From positions 310,001-374,000 of the forward strand of contig CANQDE010000002.1 in NCBI GenBank assembly GCA_947591475.1: 64,000 bases of DNA, written 5' to 3'. Below are positions 27,476 through 36,572 of this stretch, in pieces. The notes beneath the pieces were generated by a model. It did no database searches. It had not been told where the DNA came from and saw nothing but the letters and a program-made list of their open reading frames with translations. Position numbers and translations under genes: made by a program. Origin of the DNA: an uncultured Alistipes sp. GTDB taxonomy: Bacteria > Bacteroidota > Bacteroidia > Bacteroidales > Rikenellaceae. Positions within the stretch are counted from its first letter, which is position 1. Each line of letters starts with the position of its first letter.

Positions 27476-27740
27476 GTATCTATTTTAGGCTTGCTGAATC
27501 GTGGGACGCAGCCTGCGGAGGGGAGCTGTGGCGAGCCTCCGCCGCCCCAAGGCTGCGGCTCGCGCGGCTCAAAGAGCCGCATTTTTATTAAGTTGGCTCA
27601 TTCAAACGGGTCGGCAGCGAAGAAAGCCTTGATAAGCAACCGAAGCAATCCACCGCATAGGGAACCCCGTTCAAACGGGGCGCTTTCAAAAGCAGCGGAA
27701 GCGAAGAAAACGTTGGAAAGCAAATCGACCGTCTAACGCG
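27476..27740. repeat. Interspersed repeat, family B, copy 4
   Basis: Contains GCGGCTCAAAGAGCCGC, TCAAACGGGTCGGCAGCGAAGAAAGCC, CCCCGTTCAAACGGGG and GCTTTCAAAAGC modules as elsewhere in the window. No gene; small frames crossing it are not credible. Confidence 0.7.
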
Positions 27741-30137
27741 CTAATAAAAAATTCCTTTGGGGGCGAAGAGGGCATAGCCGAAACTGAACACGAGATACAT
27801 GTTTTTCCAGTTGCGCAGGTCGTACTTCGTCAGGCTCAGACTGACCGGCCCGATCGGGGTGTGATAGACGAACGACGCATCCACGATGTAGTGCATCTGT
27901 CGATTCTCTCCGTCGTAATAAAGAAATTGCGGGTCGTTGTCGCGGCATTCGCGATACATGGCATAGAACCCCGTGCGGAAGAAACAGTTGGGCAGCAGAT
28001 CGAATGTCGGCATCACGCCGCCCGCCACGAATCGTTTGCCGCGCAGGGCCGGCAAGTAGATCATCCGCGTGTGCGGCAGCGGGGCATAGGCCGGCAAAGA
28101 CAGGAGCGTCGCACCGTTGCAGGTGAAATGCGGATGGTTCGTGATGACTGCATCGAAGTTCAGCCCCAGCGAAAACCATGTTCGTTGCGGCAAATCGAAG
28201 TATTTGTCCCACGTCATTCGGGTGCCGAACCATTGCCGGCGTATTTTCGAGCGGAATCCGCCCTTGTCCAGCGGTTCGAACTTGTCTCGGCCCGTTACGA
28301 AGATGGCCGAAAGTTGCAGATTCGAACCGCGCCGCGAATGGATCATCCGGTCGAGCGTGTTGCGTTTGACGGCGGCCATCGCTCCGAAATAGGTGAAACG
28401 GGTGTGGTCGGTTTCGTCGCCTTGAAACGCATCGGCATCGTAGTGGTAGTTGACGTGGCCGAGGTTGGCCCGCAGCAGGAAGAAACTGCGATGCGTGAGG
28501 GGCATCCCGAGACCGACCGAACCGTAGAGACCGCTCTCCTTGACATGCAGAGCGTCGGTTACCTCGGTCAGATTGCCGAAATTGCCGTGCATGAGGTCGT
28601 GGGTGTGGAAATTGAAAGTGTAGTCGAGAAACAGCGGCTTCCAAGCATAGAAATCGGTGCGCCCGCCCATAGCGCCCCATGTATAGAGCGGCCCGGGAAA
28701 GAGGTCGGCGCCCCACGATTGGGCGACGCGGCCGAACGAGCGGTAGTTCAGCCCGATGTACCCCATGTTGAAAGCCGTCGACGAGATGTTGCCGCCGACC
28801 GAAATTTTGAAATTGGGCTTCGTGTGGAAGCGGGCTTCGAACGCATAGCGGCGCGTCTGCGGATCATAAATCGCATGGGGAAAATCCATCGTGAAATCGC
28901 CGCTGGCCAGCACCTCGTAGAGTTTGTCGCGCAGACGGTCGAATCCCATTGCCCGTTGCCGGCCCGTCGATTTGCGGTCGACCTGCATGAAGTCGCGGAT
29001 GTATTCGCGCTGCGGCGGGGTGAGCCCCTCGATGCGATAGTCGTCGAAAATCAGCGGCGGGCACTTTTCGCGAAAGGCTTCGCGACGGGCCGCAATCTCG
29101 GCCGGCGTCGATCGGGCTTCGACCTGTTGCAAAATTTCGGGCATCTTCGAAAGGGCGTCGGTGTAGCCTGCGTTCATGGTCTCCTCGGCCCGATCGAAGT
29201 CGAGCATACCGACGTCCACCGCGCGGGCGATGCGGACGCTGCGGCCTTCGGGCAGCGTGTAGTCGGTCTCCTGCATCGCCAACAGAAAGGCCTGATCCAT
29301 CAGGCTGTTCTGCTCGCTCGGACGGGTGTTGCCCGAGGTGCAGATGCTGCCGATAATCAACGACGGATGGAAACTTTCGTCCAGCGCTTTCCACGGGAAA
29401 TTGTCGTAGATGCCGCCGTCGTAGAGCAGCATCGAATCACGCGCCATTGCCTTGAAGACCAACGGAATGGACATCGACGCGCGGACAGCCTCGCTCAATT
29501 CGCCTTCGCGCAGAACGACCGGCCGGCGGGCGTTCATATCGCTCGCCACACAGAGAAATGGCACCATCAGTCGGTTGAAGTTGCCGTCCGAAGCGGCTGT
29601 CGCCGGTGCGAAAAGCCCGACGAGTGCCATGTCGATCTGGGTCGACGAGAGCAGATTGGTCGGGGATTGGAAGGTGCGGCTGCCTTTGCGGAAGTCGAGC
29701 CGTACGTTGATGAACGAGGGCGATTGGCCGTATTGGCGGTAGTAGGCGAGGTAGCGGTTGGGGTCGATGCGCCCCGAAACCCACTCTTTCACGGCACCCG
29801 ACGCGACGATGCGGCGCATTTCGGCCGGCGAGTATCCGGCGGCGTACATCGCTGCGATGATGGAGCCCATCGACGTGCCGGCCACATAGTCGATGGGGAT
29901 GCCGTACTCTTCGAGCGCTTCCAGCACACCTATATGATAAAGGCCCTTGGCGCCGCCGCCGCTCATCACCACGCCTACGCCGCCCGTTGCCGGTCTTGCT
30001 GTTCTTGCAACGGTGGGGCGGTTCCGTAACGAATCGGCAGTCGGTACGGTCGATGCTGCCGATGCGGTCGAATGCGTCGGCAGGGTCAGCAACAAGGCCG
30101 CTCCCCAGACTAAGATGTGCGATGGACGGATGCGCAT
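27741..30137 (-). CDS. Patatin-like phospholipase with C-terminal outer-membrane barrel
   Basis: 798 residues from ATG 30137, where a signal peptide starts (hydrophobic ~8-26). The patatin domain (~50-250) has oxyanion GGGAKG, nucleophile elbow GTSMG and catalytic Asp in YDGGIYDNFP. A short POTRA-like linker with PPQREYIRDFMQ follows, then a ~400-residue beta-rich C-terminus of alternating aromatic strands, as in BamA/TamA surface-antigen barrels (PlpD/RssA-BamA architecture). It likely exports or displays its own lipase domain at the outer membrane. It lies 5 bp after the small upstream gene, so they are co-transcribed. Confidence 0.85.
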   Translation of the reverse strand: MRIRPSHILVWGAALLLTLPTHSTASAASTVPTADSLRNRPTVARTARPATGGVGVVMSGGGAKGLYHIGVLEALEEYGIPIDYVAGTSMGSIIAAMYAAGYSPAEMRRIVASGAVKEWVSGRIDPNRYLAYYRQYGQSPSFINVRLDFRKGSRTFQSPTNLLSSTQIDMALVGLFAPATAASDGNFNRLMVPFLCVASDMNARRPVVLREGELSEAVRASMSIPLVFKAMARDSMLLYDGGIYDNFPWKALDESFHPSLIIGSICTSGNTRPSEQNSLMDQAFLLAMQETDYTLPEGRSVRIARAVDVGMLDFDRAEETMNAGYTDALSKMPEILQQVEARSTPAEIAARREAFREKCPPLIFDDYRIEGLTPPQREYIRDFMQVDRKSTGRQRAMGFDRLRDKLYEVLASGDFTMDFPHAIYDPQTRRYAFEARFHTKPNFKISVGGNISSTAFNMGYIGLNYRSFGRVAQSWGADLFPGPLYTWGAMGGRTDFYAWKPLFLDYTFNFHTHDLMHGNFGNLTEVTDALHVKESGLYGSVGLGMPLTHRSFFLLRANLGHVNYHYDADAFQGDETDHTRFTYFGAMAAVKRNTLDRMIHSRRGSNLQLSAIFVTGRDKFEPLDKGGFRSKIRRQWFGTRMTWDKYFDLPQRTWFSLGLNFDAVITNHPHFTCNGATLLSLPAYAPLPHTRMIYLPALRGKRFVAGGVMPTFDLLPNCFFRTGFYAMYRECRDNDPQFLYYDGENRQMHYIVDASFVYHTPIGPVSLSLTKYDLRNWKNMYLVFSFGYALFAPKGIFY

Positions 30138-30142
30138 GGCGG

Positions 30143-30556
30143 TCAGGCTTTTTCGGAGGTCGGACGGTCGACCCGCAGTTCGAGCGAGATGCCCGACCAT
30201 TGGTTGATCGACAGGCGTTCGCTGCGGAATCGGTGCCCGTCGTAAGCGATTTTCAGATCGAGGGCGAAAGGTTTCGTCGTCTCGATGTCGTTGCTTTGCG
30301 GCAGCGTGTGCGGGATGATGTAGACGTAGAGCAGCAAATGGTCGCACGGCTGCGTTTCGAGCGTAAGCCGTCGGTCGGGCGCTATGTTCGCGGGACGCTC
30401 GGCGGGGCCTGCACCGACGTCCGCCACGTGCGATTCGGCCGATGCGAAGTCGATCCGTGTGCCGGCGGCGTCGAAGCATCCGCACATCAACACGGCGTTG
30501 TACCGCCACCAGCCCTCGAACCGGCTCGTGATTTCGATGGTGAATCCTTTTTCCAT
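30143..30556 (-). CDS. Small soluble protein, unrecognised
   Basis: 137 residues from ATG 30556. It is beta-rich with no signal or membrane segment (MEKGFTIEITSRFEGWWRYN, HLLLYVYIIPHTLPQSND, LSINQWSGISLELRVDRP). Family not recognised. The start is five bases after a TATCTTTG box carried by a family A repeat, implying a nearly leaderless message. A longer upstream frame would run through the promoter. It leads the operon with the patatin-type protein. Confidence 0.65.
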   Translation of the reverse strand: MEKGFTIEITSRFEGWWRYNAVLMCGCFDAAGTRIDFASAESHVADVGAGPAERPANIAPDRRLTLETQPCDHLLLYVYIIPHTLPQSNDIETTKPFALDLKIAYDGHRFRSERLSINQWSGISLELRVDRPTSEKA

Positions 30557-30561
30557 AGGGT

Positions 30562-30657
30562 CAAAGATAGGAAAAAGTCGAGCGCAAAAATGCAAACTTG
30601 TTTGCAATTTTTGCCGAGACGCAGTATCTTCAACGAAGCCAAAGATACGAATTTTTG
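30562..30657 (-). repeat. Family A promoter-bearing repeat, copy 4
   Basis: The minus strand carries TATCTTTGGCTTCGTTGAAGATAC, then TCTCGGCAAAAATTGC, the palindrome GCAAACAAGTTTGC, GCGCTCGACTTTTTCC and TATCTTTG (30569-30562). The last box is five bases before the ATG at 30556. Confidence 0.7.
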
Positions 30658-30660
30658 TTA

Positions 30661-30780
30661 ACTGGCACAGAGCGCATCGTTTTCAGGCAAAACGGAGGGT
30701 GGCGAAGAAAGCCTTCCCGAGCATCGTAATGCTCCATCGCATAAGGAACGCCTTCTAAAAGGCGCGGCCCTTGTGCTGTT
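30661..30780. repeat. Interspersed repeat, family B, copy 5
   Basis: AACTGGCACAGAGCGCATCG, GGGTGGCGAAGAAAGCC, CATCGCATAAGGAACGCC and CGCCTTCTAAAAGGCG match modules at 4.7 and 27.6 kb. No gene. Confidence 0.6.
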
Positions 30781-30802
30781 AGGAATTCTCTGAAAAAACG
30801 AC

Positions 30803-30810
30803 TACTTTTG
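30803..30810 (+). promoter_or_regulatory. -7 box of tgt
   Basis: TACTTTTG (TAnnTTTG exact) eight bases before the tgt ATG (30819). With the usual start site about 5-7 bases past the box, the leader would be 0-3 nt. Confidence 0.5.
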
Positions 30811-30818
30811 TCGGCGTT

Positions 30819-31955
30819 ATGAGCATCCGATTCACCATTCAGCATCAGGATTCCGCTACGCATGCCCGCGCGGGTGAGTTGCAGACCGATCACGGCATCG
30901 TCCGCACGCCGATTTTTATGCCCGTAGGCACGGCCGCGACCGTCAAGGGAATTTTCCATCGGGACGTGCGAGACGAGGCACGGGCCCAGATTATTCTGGC
31001 CAATACCTACCACCTTTATCTGCGGCCCGGCATGGAGATTATCGAAAAAGCCGGCGGCGTGCACCGCTTTTCGACTTGGGAGGGGCCGATGCTCACTGAC
31101 AGCGGCGGTTTTCAGGTCTTTTCGTTGGCTGCCTGCCGCAAACTGACCGAGGAGGGATGCCATTTCCGGTCGCATATCGACGGTTCGAAGCATCTGTTCA
31201 CGCCCGAAAGCGTCATCGATACCGAGAGAACCATCGGCGCCGACATTATGATGGCGTTTGACGAGTGTCCGCCGGGCGATGCCCCGCGCGAATATGCGGC
31301 CAAATCGCTCGATCTGACCCAGCGGTGGCTCGACCGCTGTTTCGACCGTTATCACCGGACGCAGCCCAAGTACGGTCATTATCAGGCGCTTTTCCCGATC
31401 GTACAGGGGTGCACCTATCCCGATTTGCGGGTGCGGGCTGCGGAACATGCGATGCAGTACGATGCCGACGGATATGCCATCGGGGGTCTGGCCGTGGGAG
31501 AACCCACCGAAACGATGTACGAAATGATCGAGGTGGTCGACGCCGTCCTGCCGAAGGACAGGCCCCGTTATCTGATGGGGGTGGGTACGCCAGCGAACAT
31601 TCTGGAAGGCATCGCTCGCGGAGTGGACATGTTCGACTGCGTGATGCCGACGCGCAACGGACGCAACGGCCAACTATTTACGTCCGAGGGTACTATCAAC
31701 ATCCGTAACAAGAAGTGGGAGGACGATTTTTCGCCCATTGATCCCGAGGGCACAGCTTTCGTCGACCGGCTCTATTCGAAAGCCTATCTGCATCATCTGA
31801 CAGTGTGCGGCGAGATGTTGGCGGCACAAATCGCTTCGCTGCATAACATCGCATTCTATCTGCGTTTGGTGTCGATGGCACGCGAGCACATCGCGGTCGG
31901 CGATTTTCTGCCTTGGAAAGAGGCGATGGTCGCCAAATTAGGGCGCCGTCTCTGA
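30819..31955 (+). CDS. tgt: Queuine/preQ1 tRNA-ribosyltransferase
   Basis: 378 residues. It exchanges guanine 34 of GUN-anticodon tRNAs for preQ1. Diagnostic motifs: TDSGGFQVFSLA with catalytic Asp, IMAFDECPPGD, GGLAVGEPTETMYEM and PRYLMGVGTPANILEGI with MFDCVMPTRNGRNG. The C-terminal CxCxxC zinc ligands of the E. coli enzyme are absent: the corresponding segment reads SPIDPEGTAFVDRLYSKAYLHHL and only the later His-Asn (LHNI) is kept. From memory, this is the Bacteroidetes form. Confidence 0.95.
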   Translation: MSIRFTIQHQDSATHARAGELQTDHGIVRTPIFMPVGTAATVKGIFHRDVRDEARAQIILANTYHLYLRPGMEIIEKAGGVHRFSTWEGPMLTDSGGFQVFSLAACRKLTEEGCHFRSHIDGSKHLFTPESVIDTERTIGADIMMAFDECPPGDAPREYAAKSLDLTQRWLDRCFDRYHRTQPKYGHYQALFPIVQGCTYPDLRVRAAEHAMQYDADGYAIGGLAVGEPTETMYEMIEVVDAVLPKDRPRYLMGVGTPANILEGIARGVDMFDCVMPTRNGRNGQLFTSEGTINIRNKKWEDDFSPIDPEGTAFVDRLYSKAYLHHLTVCGEMLAAQIASLHNIAFYLRLVSMAREHIAVGDFLPWKEAMVAKLGRRL

Positions 31956-31956
31956 T

Positions 31957-32047
31957 TTTTTCGTATCTTTGACTTCGTCGAAGATACTCCGTCTCGGCAA
32001 AAATGCAAACAAGTTTGCTTTTTGCGCTCGACTTTTTCGTATCTTTG
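31957..32047 (+). repeat. Family A promoter-bearing repeat, copy 5 (gpsA promoter)
   Basis: TTTTTTCGTATCTTTGAC, then CTTCGTCGAAGATACTCCG, CTCGGCAAAAATGC, the palindrome GCAAACAAGTTTGC and GCTCGACTTTTTCGTATCTTTG. The second box (32040-32047) ends one base before ATG 32049 and 19 bases before ATG 32067. Confidence 0.75.
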
Positions 32048-32048
32048 T

Positions 32049-33080
32049 ATGAACAAGCTATCGAAGATGTCCATGGAATATAAAATAGATGCGGAATCCC
32101 GATGTGCGGTCATCGGCTATGGCAGTTGGGCGACGGCGCTCGTGAAACTGCTCTCCGGAAACGAACCGCAAGTCGGCTGGTATGTCCGCAATCCCGAAGT
32201 GCTGGAAGCACTCCGCACCGAAGGACGCAATCCGCGCTATCTGAGCGATGTCGAATTCGACCGCTCCCGCATCGTACCGTCCGACGATCTGAATGCCGTT
32301 GTACGCGAAGCCGATATTTTAGTGCTGGCGGTTCCGTCGGCCTATCTGAAAACCTTTCTGGAACCCCTGACCAAATCGCTGGCGGACAAAATCATCATTT
32401 CGGCCATCAAAGGCATCGTACCGGACGATTACAAGACCGTCGTCGAATACCTCCGCGACCGTTATGACCTTTCGTACCGGCAGCTCGGTCTGTTCACGGG
32501 CCCGTCGCATGCCGAGGAGGTCTCGCGCGGAAAACTCTCGTATCTGACGGTGGTTTGTCCCGAAATGGAGACGGCCCACGCCATCGGCCCGAAATTCGCA
32601 ACGCCCTACATCCGGTTGAGCTACTCGACCGACCTCTACGGTATCGAATACGCTGCGATTTTGAAGAACATCTATGCGCTGGCCGTCGGGTTGGCCGTCG
32701 GGCTGGGCTACGGCGATAATTTTCTGGCCGTGCTGATCGCCAACTGCGCCGACGAAATGACCCGTTTCCTCGACGAAAGCTATCCCGCCGAACGCAATAC
32801 GCGGGCGTCGGCCTATCTGGGCGATCTGCTCGTAACCTGTTATTCGTCGTACAGCCGCAACCGCCGGCTGGGGCTGCTGGTCGGACACGGCTGCACGGTG
32901 AAAAGCGCCTTGAACGAGATGACGATGATTGCCGAAGGCTATTTCGCCGTGGATTGCATCCGGCATATCAATTTCCGGCACAAGGTCGATATGCCCATCG
33001 TTGAAATGGTTTACGACGTCTTTTATCGCAATGCGTCGGCGCGTCGCCGGATGCGCGAACTGACCGAAAAATTATTTTAA
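32049..33080 (+). CDS. gpsA: NAD(P)H-dependent glycerol-3-phosphate dehydrogenase
   Basis: 343 residues from ATG 32049. It makes sn-glycerol-3-phosphate for phospholipids. It has a Rossmann CAVIGYGSWATALVK, FTGPSHAEEV, the catalytic Lys in YAAILKNIYALAVG and NTRASAYLGDLLVTCYS. The first ATG is one base after the -7 box, which is too close to be translated if the start site follows the usual spacing. The real start is therefore more likely ATG 32067 or 32073 (MEYKIDAES). Confidence 0.93.
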   Translation: MNKLSKMSMEYKIDAESRCAVIGYGSWATALVKLLSGNEPQVGWYVRNPEVLEALRTEGRNPRYLSDVEFDRSRIVPSDDLNAVVREADILVLAVPSAYLKTFLEPLTKSLADKIIISAIKGIVPDDYKTVVEYLRDRYDLSYRQLGLFTGPSHAEEVSRGKLSYLTVVCPEMETAHAIGPKFATPYIRLSYSTDLYGIEYAAILKNIYALAVGLAVGLGYGDNFLAVLIANCADEMTRFLDESYPAERNTRASAYLGDLLVTCYSSYSRNRRLGLLVGHGCTVKSALNEMTMIAEGYFAVDCIRHINFRHKVDMPIVEMVYDVFYRNASARRRMRELTEKLF

Positions 33081-33157
33081 CCGATAATTAAAGGCAATAT
33101 TAGATAATTTTACACCACAAGTCGGTCCGACCATGCAGGATGCAACGACCTGTCGGC

Positions 33158-33197
33158 AAAGCCCCCGCCTGAGGCGGGGGTCGGGGGTGGGTCAGAC
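33158..33197 (+). repeat. REP-like hairpin with G-rich tail, copy 1
   Basis: GCCCCCGCC-TGA-GGCGGGGG hairpin followed by TCGGGGGTGGGTCAGAC. An inverted copy with the same tail occurs at 39756-39796. It lies in the gpsA-pgi gap. Confidence 0.6.
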
Positions 33198-33281
33198 TTG
33201 TAAATGACGCCGAAAGCGGCAAGAACAGCGGTCGGAAGCATTTCGACAGAAAGTCAATGTAAATTCATATATAATTATGCT

Positions 33282-34613
33282 ATGAAAAATCTGAAATTGG
33301 ACATCAGTAAAGCGGGTGTTGAAATTACGCCCGCCTTGCAAGCCGAAGCGCAACGGGCCAATGCGCTGCTCCAATCGGGCGAAGGCGTCGGCAACGATTT
33401 TTTAGGCTGGGTGCACCTGCCGTCGTCGATCTCCGACGCCGAACTGGCTGCGCTCCAAGCCCAAGCCGACAAATTGCGTGCGAAGGCCGATTTGGTCATC
33501 TGCATCGGAATCGGCGGTTCTTATCTGGGCGCCAAAGCGGTCGTCGAAGCGATGACCGACCCCTTCAAACTGTTGCATAAGAAGCAGCAAGACCCGACGG
33601 TCGTCTTCGCCGGTCAGAACATTTCCGAAGATTATATCAATGCGTTAATGGCCGCCGCAGAGGAGCACTCCATTGCCGCCATCGTCATCTCGAAATCGGG
33701 TACGACGACCGAACCGGCCATCGCTTTCCGGCTGATTAAGGCCGCCATTGAGAAACGCTACGGCAAACAGGAGGCAGCCGAACGCATCGTCGCCGTAACC
33801 GACAAGGCTCGCGGCGCGCTGAAGACCTTGGCTACGCAGGAGGGGTATCCGACGTTCGTCATTCCGGACGACGTGGGCGGTCGTTTCTCGGTGCTCACGC
33901 CCGTCGGACTGCTGCCGCTGGCGGTCGCCGGTGTCGACATCGCCGCCTTGGTGCACGGTGCGCAGGAGATGGAACAGACTACGGCCGACGGCACGCCGTT
34001 CGAGCAGAATCCATCGGCTATCTATGCCGTTGTGCGCAGTGCGCTCTACCGCAGCGGAAAGAAGATCGAGATTCTGGGCTCCTACGAACCCCGTCTGCAA
34101 TACATCAACGAGTGGTGGAAGCAGCTCTACGGCGAGAGCGAAGGCAAGCAGGGCAAAGGGTTGTTCCCGGCCAGCGTAACGCTGACCGCCGACCTGCATT
34201 CGATGGGCCAATACATCCAGGAGGGCGAACGCACCTTGATGGAGACCATCATTTCGGTTGCAGCGCCCGACCATCAAGTGGTCATCGAACCGGACGCCGA
34301 AAACCTCGACGGACTGAACTATCTGGCCGGCAAGCGCATTTCGGAGGTGAACCGCATGGCCGAATTGGGCGTGCAACTGGCCCATGTCGACGGCGGCGTG
34401 CCCAATATCCGCATCGAACTGCCGAAGGTCGATGCCCATACCATCGGCGGCTTGCTCTATTTCTTCGAGAAGGCGTGCGGCATCAGCGGTTACATGTTGG
34501 GCGTCAACCCGTTCGACCAGCCCGGCGTCGAGGCGTACAAGAAGAACATGTTCGCGCTGCTCGAAAAGCCCGGGTACGAAGAGGCGACGAAAGCCATCAA
34601 AGCACGGTTGTAA
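33282..34613 (+). CDS. pgi: Glucose-6-phosphate isomerase
   Basis: 443 residues, the compact bacterial type (about 445). It interconverts glucose-6-P and fructose-6-P in glycolysis. It shows [27 protein letters not shown], the [14 protein letters not shown] signature, the active-site Glu in [11 protein letters not shown], and [17 protein letters not shown] start at ATG 33282, matching the family N-terminus LKLDISKAG; in-frame codons upstream belong to the repeat-rich leader. A strong terminator follows. Confidence 0.95.
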   Translation: MKNLKLDISKAGVEITPALQAEAQRANALLQSGEGVGNDFLGWVHLPSSISDAELAALQAQADKLRAKADLVICIGIGGSYLGAKAVVEAMTDPFKLLHKKQQDPTVVFAGQNISEDYINALMAAAEEHSIAAIVISKSGTTTEPAIAFRLIKAAIEKRYGKQEAAERIVAVTDKARGALKTLATQEGYPTFVIPDDVGGRFSVLTPVGLLPLAVAGVDIAALVHGAQEMEQTTADGTPFEQNPSAIYAVVRSALYRSGKKIEILGSYEPRLQYINEWWKQLYGESEGKQGKGLFPASVTLTADLHSMGQYIQEGERTLMETIISVAAPDHQVVIEPDAENLDGLNYLAGKRISEVNRMAELGVQLAHVDGGVPNIRIELPKVDAHTIGGLLYFFEKACGISGYMLGVNPFDQPGVEAYKKNMFALLEKPGYEEATKAIKARL

Positions 34614-34635
34614 GCATTCCGAATCCGAATGAATC

Positions 34636-34668
34636 GAGGCGGCTCCTTTGCAGGGGAGCCGCCTCGTT
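34636..34668 (+). terminator. Rho-independent terminator after pgi
   Basis: Perfect 11-bp stem GAGGCGGCTCC / GGAGCCGCCTC (34636-34646 / 34655-34665) followed by a short GTTCGT. It also sits at the end of the convergent MATE gene. Confidence 0.75.
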
Positions 34669-34699
34669 CGTATCGTCGCCGGTCGGAAGCCTATTTCGG

Positions 34700-36052
34700 T
34701 CAGGCCCTCAACCGCCGCACGGTGCGCCGGATGCGGAGCATCATCAACACGGCCGCCACGGTCAGTCCAACGAAGTAACCGAGGAACAACCCCGAAGGTC
34801 CCATGCCGAACGTGAATCCGAACAGATAACCCACCGGCAGATTGAGCACCCAATACGAGAGGACGGCGATCGGCGTGATGATGCGCACATCCTGCAAACC
34901 GCGCAGGATGCCGACCGAGATGTTCTGCAAACCGTCCGACAGTTGGTAGAGCGTCACGAAAAGCATCAATTCTGCCGTGATGGTGATGACTTCGGCATTG
35001 GTCGTGAAGAACTGCGGAATGTAGTGGCGCAGGGCGACGAATGCCACCGTCGCGAAGCCGCTCCAGGCAAGAATCAAGTGATAGGAGGCTTTGGCCGCTA
35101 ACGACAGTTGGCCGATGTCGTGTGCCCCGTAGCAGTGCGAAATCCGGATGGTCGCCGCCGCGCCGATGGAGGTAACGACCATCCAGGCGCAGTTGTTGAC
35201 CGTGATGGCGATCTGGTTGGCGCTGATGGCCAGCGTGCCCAACCAGTCCATCATGATGGTGGTGCCGATGAACGCGGAGCTCTCCAAAAACATCTGCGAA
35301 GCGATCGGCGCACCGATCCGCACGAGCGTGCGCACGGTTTTCCGATGATAGTTGCGGAGCGAAAACCCTTCGAGATAGGGTCGGTAGCGGTCGCGCGAGC
35401 AGAAGTAACCGATCATCAGCAGCGGCGTCATGATGCGGGCCAGCAGCGTAGCCAGGCCGGCCCCCGTGGCGCCCATTTCGGGCATGCCGAGATGTCCGTA
35501 GATGAAGACCCAGTTGAGCCCGATATTGGCGAGGTTCGCGATGACGGTTACGATGAGTTCCGCATGGGTGTTGCCGACGCCCTCCAAGAATTGTTTGAAG
35601 GCGAAAAAGAGCATGATGAACGGCATACTGTACGACAACAGCCGATAGTAGGGCAATGCCATATCGACCACTTCGACCGGCTGCCCGAGATGATAGAGCA
35701 ACGGAATGCCGGCCAGTTGCAAGAGGGTCGTAACGATGCCGAGCAGCGTGTAGAACAGGATGCCGTTTTGAAGCAGGACGGCCGAATTGCGACGGTCGCC
35801 TTGGGCGAAAAGTTCGCCGATGAGCGGCGTCAGCCCCATTGCCATGCCGATGGCCGTAATGAAAAAGATGAATGCAATCGAGCCGCCGAAAGCGATCGCC
35901 GCGAGGGGCACGGGATCATCGCCTCCGTACTGACCGACCATGACGTTATCGGCCAACTGGGTCAGTATCTGGCCGATCTGGGTCAATACGACCGGCAGCG
36001 CCAGCCGGATATTGGCGGCGTATTGCGATCGGTATGTTTCGAAACGGTACAT
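34700..36052 (-). CDS. MATE-family multidrug exporter
   Basis: 450 residues, about 12 hydrophobic helices. MatE domain repeats: LPVVLTQIGQILTQLADNVMVGQYG in helix 1, and IGAPIASQMFLESSAFIGTTIMMDWLG at the start of the second half. It exports cations or drugs in exchange for Na+ or H+. I start at ATG 36052; frame codons upstream run through a repeat and the -7 box (36067-36060), which is seven bases away. The message should therefore be almost leaderless. Confidence 0.9.
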   Translation of the reverse strand: MYRFETYRSQYAANIRLALPVVLTQIGQILTQLADNVMVGQYGGDDPVPLAAIAFGGSIAFIFFITAIGMAMGLTPLIGELFAQGDRRNSAVLLQNGILFYTLLGIVTTLLQLAGIPLLYHLGQPVEVVDMALPYYRLLSYSMPFIMLFFAFKQFLEGVGNTHAELIVTVIANLANIGLNWVFIYGHLGMPEMGATGAGLATLLARIMTPLLMIGYFCSRDRYRPYLEGFSLRNYHRKTVRTLVRIGAPIASQMFLESSAFIGTTIMMDWLGTLAISANQIAITVNNCAWMVVTSIGAAATIRISHCYGAHDIGQLSLAAKASYHLILAWSGFATVAFVALRHYIPQFFTTNAEVITITAELMLFVTLYQLSDGLQNISVGILRGLQDVRIITPIAVLSYWVLNLPVGYLFGFTFGMGPSGLFLGYFVGLTVAAVLMMLRIRRTVRRLRA

Positions 36053-36059
36053 CGGGGGA

Positions 36060-36192
36060 CAAAGATACGCAAAGTCGAGCGCAGAAGCAAGCGTCAGCTT
36101 GATTATGCCGAGACGGAGTATCTTCGGCGAAGCCAAAGATACGCAAAGTCGAGAGCAAAAATGCAAACTTGTTTGCATTTTTTGCCGAGGCG
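36060..36192 (-). repeat. Family A promoter-bearing repeat, copy 6 (double unit)
   Basis: Two tandem units on the minus strand. The first has GCAAACAAGTTTGC, the second the variant CAAGCTGACGCTTGC. Each starts in CTCGGC and ends in CGACTTTGCGTATCTTTG. The last box (36067-36060) is seven bases before the MATE ATG. Confidence 0.75.
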
Positions 36193-36515
36193 CAGGATCT
36201 TCCCGCTTTTGAAAGCGCCCCGTTTGAACGGGGTTCCTTTGTGCGGTTGAGCGTACACCATACTTATTAAGGCTTTCTTCGCTGCCGACCGGTTTTCTTG
36301 AAAATGGTTCGGCAGCGACCGAACCCGTTAGCAGCGAATTGACCGTGCATCGCATTTAAAGGCCCTTTTATAAGGGCCGCGGGCCGAAGCCTCCGCCCGC
36401 GGAGGCCCGCTCTCACGAGCGTTCACTCCGCAGTCTTCGCCCCGCGCCGTTTGAAAGCCGTTTTTGAAAGTCCCGTTTGAACGGGGTTCCCCGATGCGCC
36501 GGAGCGTACCATTTA
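36193..36515. repeat. Interspersed repeat, family B, copy 6
   Basis: CCCGTTTGAACGGG (twice), CTTTTATAAGGG, CCTCCGCCCGCGGAGG, GCAGTCTTCGCCCCGC and TTTGAAAGTCCCG modules. No gene seen in this gap. Confidence 0.7.
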
Positions 36516-36516
36516 A

Positions 36517-36551
36517 TAAAAAAGCGCATCGCACGTCGATGTGCGATACGC
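36517..36551 (-). terminator. Terminator after the ClpC-type gene
   Basis: The minus strand forms GCGTATCGCAC / GTGCGATGCGC (36551-36541 / 36534-36524, one mismatch) followed by TTTTTTATT. Placed 22 bp after the stop codon. Confidence 0.75.
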
Positions 36552-36572
36552 TCCGAACCGTTATGCAATCCG

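Noticed and set aside
27367..27736. Overlapping short plus-strand frames at 27.4-27.7 kb
   Set aside because: They run through family A/B repeats and the structured-RNA candidate and have no family resemblance.
26832..27740. tRNA or rRNA gene in the long gap
   Set aside because: No cloverleaf, CCA end or TTCGA-type T-loop arrangement was found. The pairing seen is one long rod.
27861..30029. 722-codon plus-strand frame opposite the patatin-like gene
   Set aside because: It is the complement of clear patatin and barrel motifs; no start context or family.
30630..31673. 347-codon minus-strand frame opposite tgt
   Set aside because: tgt has all its catalytic motifs on the plus strand, and the antisense product has no coherent domain.
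36060..36192. Invertible (phase-variable) promoter
   Set aside because: The copies contain short internal palindromes, but no matching flanking inverted repeats on both sides of the promoter and no nearby invertase were found. The island integrases are far away.
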